Part shown: piece by piece, positions 1 to 5,088 of the stretch
How positions within the stretch are numbered: position 1 is the stretch's first letter
Layout: each line of letters starts with the position of its first letter
Assembly (NCBI GenBank): GCA_016199015.1
Contig: JACQHN010000462.1
Span: 1-5,337, forward strand
Reading direction: 5' to 3'
Source: Nitrospira defluvii
GTDB lineage: Bacteria; Nitrospirota; Nitrospiria; Nitrospirales; Nitrospiraceae
DNA length: 5,337 bases
Notes under the pieces: generated by a model
Database searches by the model: none
What the model was told of the DNA's origin: nothing
What the model saw: the letters and a program-made list of their open reading frames with translations, nothing else
Translations under genes and position numbers: made by a program

Positions 1-61
1 GCAATAATTGTCCATAGCGGCCGACGAGACGATGAAACAGTGAGATCACGACTTTTCGCAT
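1..61 (-). CDS. Possible 5' fragment of a divergent gene, function unknown
   Basis: Reading the minus strand from an ATG at 61-59, the frame stays open to the window edge and gives 20 residues, beginning MRKVVISLFHRL. A purine-rich AAAGG lies just upstream on that strand, but its spacing of about 3 nt to the ATG is short. Basic residues followed by hydrophobic ones are compatible with a real N-terminus, but 20 residues are too few to assign a family. The competing reading is a plus-strand frame open from base 1 to a TAG at 61-63, which would be the last 20 codons of a gene entering from the left. The sequence alone does not decide between them. Confidence 0.25.
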   Translation of the reverse strand, partial: MRKVVISLFHRLVGRYGQLL

Positions 62-172
62 AGGCCTTTGCTCAACTTGATCGCATGATCCGACAGTTTG
101 CAGGATGCTGAAAAAGCCCGCCAGCAGCGTTCTCGCATCGTTCAGACCCTCAACCTACCCCCCATGGGAAAA

Positions 173-192
173 GAGCCTGTCTCGGCAGGCTC
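173..192. repeat. 7-bp hairpin inside the repeat element
   Basis: GAGCCTG at 173-179 is perfectly complementary to CAGGCTC at 186-192, with a 6-nt loop. No T-run follows, so it does not look like an intrinsic terminator. It is one of several palindromes that give the element a folded character. Confidence 0.5.
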
Positions 193-196
193 AGTG

Positions 197-357
197 TGGG
201 CGGGTAAGAATCTTACGCCTCGGCCCCGGACACAGCCAGCTCACCGTCTCGCCGGCGTGCACAGACTTGACGCTCTTTATTCATCGCGTCGCGCACCTCA
301 CGCGGCCTTGCCTGGGACAAGGCGCGTCTTGGCGCGCCGGGGTTGGGCGGGTAAGAA
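197..357. repeat. 14-bp direct repeat pair (197-210 and 344-357)
   Basis: TGGGCGGGTAAGAA occurs at 197-210 and again at 344-357, 147 bp apart and in the same orientation. The first copy continues into TCTTAC, making GTAAGA-A-TCTTAC (204-216) a perfect palindrome; the second copy does not. The second copy lies about 23 bp inside the right end of the element. The pair may reflect internal duplication or fusion of two related repeat units. Confidence 0.5.
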
Positions 358-734
358 GGTCGTCCTTTTGAACATCCTGCGGGAGAGTTCTCCTGTTGTG
401 AACACGTGCGGATCAGCGGAGTTCTCGCGTGCCAAAGTAGTTTTCCCGCAGCCTGCTAGAGATCCGGAGCGCCGTCACGCCGCTCGCCATGCCAAATTGA
501 GCGCTAACCGGCAACAAGCGAGAAGAGGCCATCTGTCAACCTGTTCCCGTCTCGGCCTCACGGCTGGCGCTTTCCGTACAATGCTGTCTGCTTTCCGCCA
601 TCGACTTTCAAGCCGCCCTCTGCGAATCACCCAATTTTACAGCGGGTTCGCACATGCCACCCGACTGGTTCATTTCTTTCATATCGACGTGGGCACAATG
701 ATTTTCGATGGCAGGGTTTGTAAACACCCAAGAA

Positions 735-740
735 AGAAGG
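735..740 (+). promoter_or_regulatory. Ribosome binding site fixing the TPR gene start
   Basis: AGAAGG at 735-740 sits 6 nt before the ATG at 747 (ACACCC spacer). This favours 747 over the upstream in-frame ATG at 708, which has no comparable purine tract and would put 13 polar residues ahead of the signal peptide. The in-frame ATG at 753 is also less well spaced. Confidence 0.65.
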
Positions 741-746
741 ACACCC

Positions 747-1268
747 ATGGCGATGGCTCATTTCCATTCAAGCCCGTGGCGAAGTGTTCTCGTCGTACTG
801 GTATTGCTTGGCAATCTCGCGACCGTTCCCGATCTATTCGCGACCCCAGCTCAGACGCCTGATGCCTCTCGCCGCTTATACGATCGAGTGATGGAAGAAT
901 TCCGACACAAAGATTACGACGCCGCGCTCGCGGGGTTCCGGTTTTTCCTCGAACTCCACGGTCAATCGGCACTCTCAGCCAATGCCCAGTATTGGATGGG
1001 CGAATGCCAGTACCGTATGGGGCATTTCAAAGATGCCCTGGGATCGTTTTACAATGTCATTTCCTATTATCCATTGAGTCAAAAGCTCGCCGCCTCGACC
1101 CTTAAAATCGGGCAGATTTATACAAGGCAAGGCGACCGCGAAAAAGCCCAGATGATGTATGAACGCGTAACGGACCAATATCCCGACAGCGCTGAAGCCG
1201 ACGTGGCCCGCAAGACCCTGGAGACAGCAGCAGCGAAGAATGAACCGGTTGCTGCCGAGCCAAGCTGA
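747..1268 (+). CDS. Exported TPR protein, YbgF/CpoB C-terminal-domain type
   Basis: The product is 173 residues. Residues about 11-26 (WRSVLVVLVLLGNLAT) form a hydrophobic core after a short polar N-terminus, so a Sec signal peptide or single membrane anchor is likely; a cleavage point near LFA (30-32) is plausible. Three tandem TPR-like units follow at about 42-75 (RLYDRVMEEF...DYDAALAGF), 78-111 (ANAQYWMGECQYRMGHFKDAL) and 115-148 (AASTLKIGQIYTRQGDREKAQ). This arrangement is that of the C-terminal domain of YbgF/CpoB, which in E. coli sits with Tol-Pal and coordinates outer-membrane constriction with peptidoglycan synthesis. The N-terminal coiled-coil of full-length CpoB (about 260 residues) is absent, and no tol or pal gene is in view, so the exact role is not assigned. 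It could equally be a generic periplasmic TPR adaptor. The tail (161-173) is Ala/Glu/Pro-rich and probably disordered. It is convergent with the DUF2726-like gene. Confidence 0.8.
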   Translation: MAMAHFHSSPWRSVLVVLVLLGNLATVPDLFATPAQTPDASRRLYDRVMEEFRHKDYDAALAGFRFFLELHGQSALSANAQYWMGECQYRMGHFKDALGSFYNVISYYPLSQKLAASTLKIGQIYTRQGDREKAQMMYERVTDQYPDSAEADVARKTLETAAAKNEPVAAEPS

Positions 1269-1296
1269 TCCGGGTTGCCCACCGCCCATCACAGAC

Positions 1297-1317
1297 CGGC
1301 GAGCCACCGCCTCGCTG
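1297..1317. terminator. Weak hairpin between convergent genes, possible shared terminator
   Basis: CGGCGAG at 1297-1303 pairs with CTCGCTG at 1311-1317 (7 bp, one G-T pair, 7-nt loop) in the 62-bp gap between the convergent TPR and DUF2726-like genes. There is no T-tract on either side, so classic intrinsic termination is not supported. Position is the main argument. Confidence 0.25.
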
Positions 1318-1330
1318 CCGAAGTCCGGGG

Positions 1331-1849
1331 TTATTCCGGCTCGGCAAGATCCAACACGGTGACAAGACCCGGAACCGTATAGGCGTGCAGCGGGCTCAGC
1401 CTGACCAGCTGAACACCCGCGGCACGGAGCGCCGACTCAAACATCGTGTCATGTGACCCGTCGGGCAGATCGTCCGGCACCGGCCGCTCAACTTGCACCA
1501 CCTTCTCGACCAACCGGCTGCCAGGATGCACGAGCACAAAGGTGGCTCGTTTCAACGCGAGCTCCCGCAAAGTCTCCGCAGGCGGGGTCCCGGAAGGGAG
1601 TCGCAAATCCAACAAGCTCCACAGCGGAATTTGCGTGAACAGCAGATACCGATCTTCCACGGCCAGTCGCAACAAGTTATACAGCTGCACTTCATGGTCT
1701 GTCAGCAGAGGCTTGGCGACAAAGGCCATGCCGGCAGGAGGACCGTCCGAGGAGGAGGCAGGTGAGCGCCTTCGCCAAAAACTCTCCCAAGCCAGGCTTC
1801 CCAGAAAGACCAGCGCTCCAATGCCGAGAATAGGATAGAGTAGATCCAT
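1331..1849 (-). CDS. Membrane-anchored DUF2726-like protein
   Basis: The product is 172 residues. Residues 3-20 (LLYPILGIGALVFLGSLA) form one N-terminal transmembrane segment followed by WRRR, which suggests an N-out/C-in anchor with the main domain in the cytoplasm. After a Ser/Pro linker (about 29-40), residues 44-156 resemble DUF2726: a K-x-LLT-x-x-E start (KPLLTDHEVQLYNLL, 46-60), a YLLFTQIPLWSLLDL strand-helix segment (68-82), then a conserved-looking FVLVHPGSRLVEKVVQVERP segment (104-123). That last segment corresponds to the part of the family likened to restriction-endonuclease-like folds (D-F-V-L ... E), although here the usual Asp before F-V-L is Thr (ATFVLV). Function is unknown. 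It starts 16 nt after the anmK stop, so it is very probably co-transcribed with anmK. I see no good Shine-Dalgarno, so translational coupling is possible. The family call is from pattern memory. Confidence 0.72.
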   Translation of the reverse strand: MDLLYPILGIGALVFLGSLAWESFWRRRSPASSSDGPPAGMAFVAKPLLTDHEVQLYNLLRLAVEDRYLLFTQIPLWSLLDLRLPSGTPPAETLRELALKRATFVLVHPGSRLVEKVVQVERPVPDDLPDGSHDTMFESALRAAGVQLVRLSPLHAYTVPGLVTVLDLAEPE

Positions 1850-1865
1850 ACGATGCCGATCAATA

Positions 1866-3050
1866 TCAGCGAACGGCGCGCGGCCATTTCATCTGAGAAT
1901 CAGGACAACCCGGCACCACAGCGCCCAGAAGGACGGGGTGACGGGCTCCCGTCACCTGCGGCACGTTCGTGCATTGCCCGTGATAGGTGTCATGGGCCAA
2001 CAGAGCGAACGCCGTCGCTTCAAAGGCCTTGCTGCTCCATCCGCAATCGTCAAAAGTCGACACCGGCGCGGGTGTAAACACCTGCCGGAGATAATCCATG
2101 ACCGCGCGATTGTACACACCGCCACCACCCACGATCACCTCATCCACATCACCGGTCACCCACCGTCGCGCCGAGCCGATCGTCTCCGCCGTCCATGCCG
2201 CGCAGGTCGCCAGAAGATCCTCGGTAGACAAGCGGGCCTTACGTTGCTTCGTTAAAAGACTTCGGACAAATGGGGCGCCGAATTCTTCGCGACCGGTAGA
2301 CTTGGGTGGGCGTCGTGCCAAAAACGGGTGGGCCATAAGTTCGACGAGCAGACGCCGGTTCACAATCCCTCGCAATGCCAATCGCCCGCCGGCATCGTAG
2401 GAGCGCTTCCCTTTGGTCACCTCTCGCACGATCGCATCCATCACCATGTTACCGGGGCCTGTGTCGAAGGCCTGCAGTTCCGCAACGCCACCCCCCGACG
2501 GCAGGTAGGTCACGTTGCTGATCCCACCAATGTTCACCACTAGGCGGCCTCGTCGAGCATGACCGAAGGCCATCGCATGGGCATAGGGAACGAGTGGAGC
2601 GCCCTCGCCGCCCGCCGCCATATCGCGCGGCCTGAAATTCGCGACAGTGGTGATGCCGGTTCGTTCCGCAATGACGCTCGGCTCACCGATCTGAAGTGTG
2701 GATCGGACCAAGCCGACGCCCGGCTCACGAATGCCCTTCGGCAAATGGTGAATCGTCTGTCCGTGTGACCCAATCAAGTCGATATCGGTCGGGAGATGGC
2801 CCGCTTTCTGAATCACCCGCAGGGCCGCTTTCGCGAACAGTTCCCCCAGATACACATTCATGTGGCAGACCTCGGCCACATGGCCGTGGAGCGAAAGTTC
2901 TACAATTCTTTGCTGCAGGGATCGTGGGTACGGCAGTGACGCGAAGGCCAGGGTCGTGATCCGTGGAGTTCGACCGCGCCGGACAATACCGACGAGTGCC
3001 GCGTCCACCGCATCTGCCGATGTGCCGGACATCAAACCGACAACCTTCAT
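1866..3050 (-). CDS. anmK: Anhydro-N-acetylmuramic acid kinase
   Basis: AnmK hydrolyses the 1,6-anhydro ring of anhydro-MurNAc and phosphorylates it with ATP to MurNAc-6-phosphate, a cytoplasmic step of peptidoglycan recycling. The family signatures are present in order: GLMSGTSADAVDAAL at 5-19 (phosphate-binding N-terminus), GSHGQTIHH at 94-102, NFRPRDMAAGGEGAPLVP at 138-155, NIGGISNVT at 173-181, FDTGPGN at 195-201 with Asp196 as the expected catalytic base, PKSTGREEF at 249-257, the GGGG turn at 308-311, and VTGARHPVLLGAVVP at 366-380. At 394 residues it is slightly longer than typical members (about 370-380) because of about 14 extra C-terminal residues. The Gly of the usual GTSxDG motif is Ala14 here. 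The start is supported by a strong GGAGG (minus strand, 3061-3057) 6 nt upstream. It is the first gene of a two-gene minus-strand unit with the DUF2726-like gene and diverges from the metal transporter operon. Confidence 0.95.
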   Translation of the reverse strand: MKVVGLMSGTSADAVDAALVGIVRRGRTPRITTLAFASLPYPRSLQQRIVELSLHGHVAEVCHMNVYLGELFAKAALRVIQKAGHLPTDIDLIGSHGQTIHHLPKGIREPGVGLVRSTLQIGEPSVIAERTGITTVANFRPRDMAAGGEGAPLVPYAHAMAFGHARRGRLVVNIGGISNVTYLPSGGGVAELQAFDTGPGNMVMDAIVREVTKGKRSYDAGGRLALRGIVNRRLLVELMAHPFLARRPPKSTGREEFGAPFVRSLLTKQRKARLSTEDLLATCAAWTAETIGSARRWVTGDVDEVIVGGGGVYNRAVMDYLRQVFTPAPVSTFDDCGWSSKAFEATAFALLAHDTYHGQCTNVPQVTGARHPVLLGAVVPGCPDSQMKWPRAVR

Positions 3051-3056
3051 CCAACC

Positions 3057-3061
3057 CCTCC
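3057..3061 (-). promoter_or_regulatory. Shine-Dalgarno of anmK
   Basis: The minus strand reads GGGGGAGGGG (3064-3055) followed by TTGG and the ATG at 3050. The GGAGG core at 3061-3057 leaves a 6-nt spacer and fixes the start at the residue that begins the conserved MKVVGLMSGTS motif. Confidence 0.7.
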
Positions 3062-3106
3062 CCCATCACCGCGGGCGCGACATATCCGTCGTTTGCTCGG
3101 TGCGCT

Positions 3107-3136
3107 ACGCTAATCGAAACCCCGGCAATGGGTCAA
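3107..3136 (-). promoter_or_regulatory. Candidate sigma-70-type promoter for anmK
   Basis: On the minus strand TTGACC (3136-3131) is a 5/6 match to the -35 consensus. It is followed after 18 nt by TAGCGT (3112-3107), or after 17 nt by TTAGCG. The -10 is weak (TA...T only). Predicted transcription would begin near 3100, giving a 5' leader of about 50 nt. It lies in the divergent region shared with the transporter operon. Confidence 0.3.
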
Positions 3137-3180
3137 GCGCATATGCCACCGCGAGTACACTGCCTCCGTGAACCCTCGCG

Positions 3181-3209
3181 TTGACTTTGAGGAAATCGAG
3201 TGTTACCGT
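3181..3209 (+). promoter_or_regulatory. Candidate promoter of the metal-transporter operon
   Basis: TTGACT at 3181-3186 (5/6 match to the -35) is followed by a 17-nt spacer and TACCGT at 3204-3209 (T, A and final T of the -10). Initiation would fall about 7 nt further on, at or next to the ATG at 3217, which would give a leaderless mRNA. No zinc- or manganese-repressor palindrome (Zur, Fur or MntR type) could be recognised around it. The same TTG is the first codon of the longest possible reading frame, so the two interpretations compete. Confidence 0.3.
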
Positions 3210-3216
3210 CCGCCGG

Positions 3217-4143
3217 ATGTTGCGCCTGCTCTTGCTCGCCTTTCTCACACTCGCTGCGGTACCGTTTCACTGGAGCCTCTCCGCCACGGCCCCCGTTGCG
3301 TCTGCTGCCGAACCACTCAACGTGGTCGTGACACTCCCGGTCCTGAAGGACTGGGCGCAACAGATCGGTGGGTCGCACGTACACGTCACTTCGCTCATGA
3401 CCGGTTATGAGAGCGAACATACCTACTCGCCCAAGCCGAGTGACTTGGTGGCGGTTCGAAAAGCCACGCTCCTGTTCGAAGTCGGCGCCGGACTCGAGGT
3501 GTGGGTGTCTTCGTTGGTCAAGAACGCCGGAAATGCCACGTTACGGGTGGTGACGACCTCCAAGGGGATCGAGTTGATCCAGGATCGTCCCGAACCCACG
3601 GACGCAGCACATGCGCACCACCATGCGACGGGCAATCCCCATGTGTGGCTGGACCCTGAAGCCGCTACAACGATGGTGCAACATATCTCCGATGCCATGA
3701 CCACTGCGGACCCCGCCCATGCGACGAACTACCGAGCCAATACGGCGACCTATCTCCAAGCACTGACTCGCGTCCACCAAGAATCGCTGGCGCGACTCCA
3801 AAAAGTACCGAGCCGAACCGTGATCGTCCACCACCCTGCCTGGCCCTATTTTGCTCGACGCTACGATCTACACGTGGCAGGAACGATCCTCACACAGCCG
3901 GGAGGAGAACCGTCAGCGCGCCATCTTCATACGTTGATCGAAACCATCAAACGGGATCACATCCGCGTCATTGTTTCGGAGGTGCAACTGAATCAAAAAG
4001 TCCCGCAGCTGCTCGCCCGAGAAACGGGCGCACGCATCGCCGTCCTGACCACCTTGCCCGGAGGCCTGCCTGGTACCGAGACCTACCTCGACATGATCCG
4101 TTATAATGTGCTCCAATTGGCCCAGGCGCTCGAACAAGCATAA
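3217..4143 (+). CDS. znuA: Metal ABC transporter periplasmic binding protein (ZnuA/TroA family)
   Basis: This is the solute-binding component of a cluster-9 (COG0803) importer. It captures Zn2+ or Mn2+ in the periplasm and delivers it to the permease. Counting from ATG 3217 (308 aa), residues 1-30 form a signal peptide with a Leu-rich core (LRLLLLAFLTLAA) and a cleavage site near VASA-AEP. The mature protein starts with a strand (LNVVVTLPVLKDWA). Ligand regions are GYESEHTYSPKPSD with His68, GNPHVWLDP with His142, and VIVHHPAWPYFARRYDL with His206. A short His-rich loop (DAAHAHHHAT, about 129-138) precedes the second ligand, as in zinc-specific members. The C-terminal GGLPGTETYLDMIRYN signature is present, but the Asp expected just before it reads Thr-Thr (ALTERED: VLTTLPGG). 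A TTG at 3181 would add 12 basic residues; neither start has a Shine-Dalgarno, and ATG 3217 gives a compact signal peptide. Metal specificity (Zn versus Mn) is inferred. Confidence 0.9.
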   Translation: MLRLLLLAFLTLAAVPFHWSLSATAPVASAAEPLNVVVTLPVLKDWAQQIGGSHVHVTSLMTGYESEHTYSPKPSDLVAVRKATLLFEVGAGLEVWVSSLVKNAGNATLRVVTTSKGIELIQDRPEPTDAAHAHHHATGNPHVWLDPEAATTMVQHISDAMTTADPAHATNYRANTATYLQALTRVHQESLARLQKVPSRTVIVHHPAWPYFARRYDLHVAGTILTQPGGEPSARHLHTLIETIKRDHIRVIVSEVQLNQKVPQLLARETGARIAVLTTLPGGLPGTETYLDMIRYNVLQLAQALEQA

Positions 4144-4203
4144 CCGCCACCTCCAACCGGACAGCGACCGACGAACCAGCATCTTCAACGAACGCCGCCG
4201 CGC

Positions 4204-4983
4204 ATGACCCACCCCATTATTCGCTTCGACCACGCGACCTTCGGTTTTCCAGGCGTCATCGCATTGGAAGATCTTTCGTTGAGCATTCCTGAATCGGAAT
4301 TCGTCGGGGTCATCGGCCCCAACGGCTCCGGCAAGACCACCTTGTGCCGGGCCGTGCTCGGCCTGATGGCGCCTCTGCGAGGCACGCTCCGCGTCCTCGA
4401 CTGCGCCTGCGAAGAGCTCCGCTGTCACCATCGCGCGCTCATCGGCTACCTGCCGCAAAAGGGCATGCTCGATCGCAACTTTCCCGTCACCGTGTTGGAA
4501 GCGGTCATGATGGGACGGTACGGCGCGCTCGGGCTGTTTCGCCGACCATCACGCAAGGATTGGGACATCGCCCGCGAAGCCCTCGCCCAGGTCGGGATGG
4601 ATCACCACCGCGACTCCGCGTTGGGCGCGCTGTCTGGTGGACAGCAGCAACGCGTGTTCATCGCACGGGCCCTAGCCCAACAACCTCGGATCCTCCTTTT
4701 GGATGAGCCGACGACGGGGCTGGACCTCACGGCTCAACATAGCGTCGTAGAATTGATCCAACAGCTGCATCGAGAACTGAAGCTCACGATTCTCATGATC
4801 ACGCACGACATCAACATGATTCGCTCGCGAGTGGATCGGCTGGTCCTGCTCAAAACGAAACTGTTCGCCGCAGGGCCTCCGCAGGAGGTTCTGAAACCAG
4901 AGATTCTGAGCCAAGTGTATGGGAAAGAATTGGTCATTACCGACAAAGACTTCGTCATCGTCGAGGATTACCACCACCATTGA
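4204..4983 (+). CDS. znuC: Metal ABC transporter ATP-binding protein (ZnuC type)
   Basis: This is the cytoplasmic ATPase (259 aa) that energises metal import. All nucleotide-binding motifs are intact: Walker A GPNGSGKTT at 38-46, Q-loop Gln85 in GYLPQ, signature LSGGQQQR at 143-150, Walker B ILLLDEP at 163-169 with catalytic Glu168, D-loop near TGLD (171-174), and H-loop His201. The stretch MMGRYGALGLFRRPSRKDW (102-120) is typical of the COG1121 Zn/Mn subfamily. Two features are unusual: a Cys/His cluster just ahead of the Q-loop (Cys67, Cys69, Cys74, His75, His76) and a C-terminal YHHH tail (256-259). It starts 60 nt after the binding-protein stop, and no in-frame alternative start lies between. 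No Shine-Dalgarno is visible before the ATG. The permease gene follows after 105 nt containing a stem-loop. Confidence 0.93.
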   Translation: MTHPIIRFDHATFGFPGVIALEDLSLSIPESEFVGVIGPNGSGKTTLCRAVLGLMAPLRGTLRVLDCACEELRCHHRALIGYLPQKGMLDRNFPVTVLEAVMMGRYGALGLFRRPSRKDWDIAREALAQVGMDHHRDSALGALSGGQQQRVFIARALAQQPRILLLDEPTTGLDLTAQHSVVELIQQLHRELKLTILMITHDINMIRSRVDRLVLLKTKLFAAGPPQEVLKPEILSQVYGKELVITDKDFVIVEDYHHH

Positions 4984-4992
4984 AGAATCTGG

Positions 4993-5068
4993 TGATCTAG
5001 CGAATTGGTGAGTGCCGACGCCAGAGGGAACAGGTTTCTATTTCCTTCATCGGCCAATCGCCAGATCA
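4993..5068. repeat. Imperfect two-tier stem-loop between ATPase and permease genes
   Basis: TGATCTAGCGAATTGG (4993-5008) and CCAATCGCCAGATCA (5054-5068) pair over 14 base pairs with one A-C mismatch and one bulged A. Inside the 45-nt loop AGGGAA (5025-5030) can pair with TTTCCT (5041-5046), including one G-T pair, around a 10-nt loop. The structure ends 20 nt before the permease ATG. There is no T-run after the stem, so it is not a standard terminator. It could set mRNA processing or stability within the operon, or affect access to the permease start. Confidence 0.5.
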
Positions 5069-5088
5069 GACCATCACCACATCGCCCT

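Larger units (their letters stand above)
100..380. repeat. Dispersed-repeat or MITE-like element with terminal inverted repeats
   Basis: The left end starts GCAGGATGCTGAAAAAG at position 100, and the right end reads CTTTTGAACATCCTGC up to position 380. The reverse complement of the right end matches the left end at 17 of 23 positions, including a perfect outer GCAGGATG. The interior holds several hairpins and a 14-bp direct repeat, but no transposase frame. I saw no clear target-site duplication flanking it. From memory, elements beginning GGATGCTGAAAAAG with a following TTCTCGCATCG segment are common between genes in Nitrospira genomes, which supports a dispersed non-autonomous repeat. That recollection was not checked. 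An alternative is an intergenic structured element unrelated to transposition. Confidence 0.55.
62..746. other. Long non-coding stretch upstream of the TPR gene
   Basis: No frame here reads like a protein. The longest open frame (98-862) has low-complexity Arg/Ala/Ser-rich content and runs across a repeat element into the real gene downstream, so it is a chance frame. The left part (about 100-380) is the inverted-repeat element listed separately. The right part (381-746) contains short palindromes such as GGAGA-GT-TCTCC at 382-393 and should carry the promoter of the TPR gene. I could not pick a convincing -35/-10 pair in it, and I see no tRNA, rRNA or CRISPR-like structure. Confidence 0.6.

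Noticed and set aside
708..746. Upstream ATG adding 13 residues to the TPR protein
   Set aside because: It has no Shine-Dalgarno, while AGAAGG is ideally spaced for the ATG at 747.
98..862. 254-residue open frame on the plus strand across the repeat element
   Set aside because: It has Arg/Ala/Ser-rich low-complexity content and no recognisable domain, spans the inverted-repeat element and overlaps the real TPR gene in another frame.
1297..1317. Strong intrinsic terminator between the convergent genes
   Set aside because: The stem is short and no T-tract follows on either strand, so it is listed only as a weak candidate.
1446..1838. Plus-strand frame opposite the DUF2726-like gene
   Set aside because: It is Ser/Arg-rich, has no motif, and lies entirely antisense to a gene with a clear transmembrane segment and domain.
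3181..3216. TTG start adding 12 residues to the metal-binding protein
   Set aside because: It is a rare start codon without a ribosome binding site. The same bases form a -35-like TTGACT, and the signal peptide is complete from ATG 3217. Kept as an alternative, not excluded.
3051..3216. Search for a Zur, Fur or MntR operator in the divergent region
   Set aside because: Only trivial palindromes such as GCATATGC (3139-3146) are present. Nothing resembles a known metal-repressor box.
3913..4458. Long minus-strand frame opposite the binding-protein and ATPase genes
   Set aside because: It lies antisense to two well-supported genes with intact family motifs and has no recognisable domain, so it is a codon-bias shadow.
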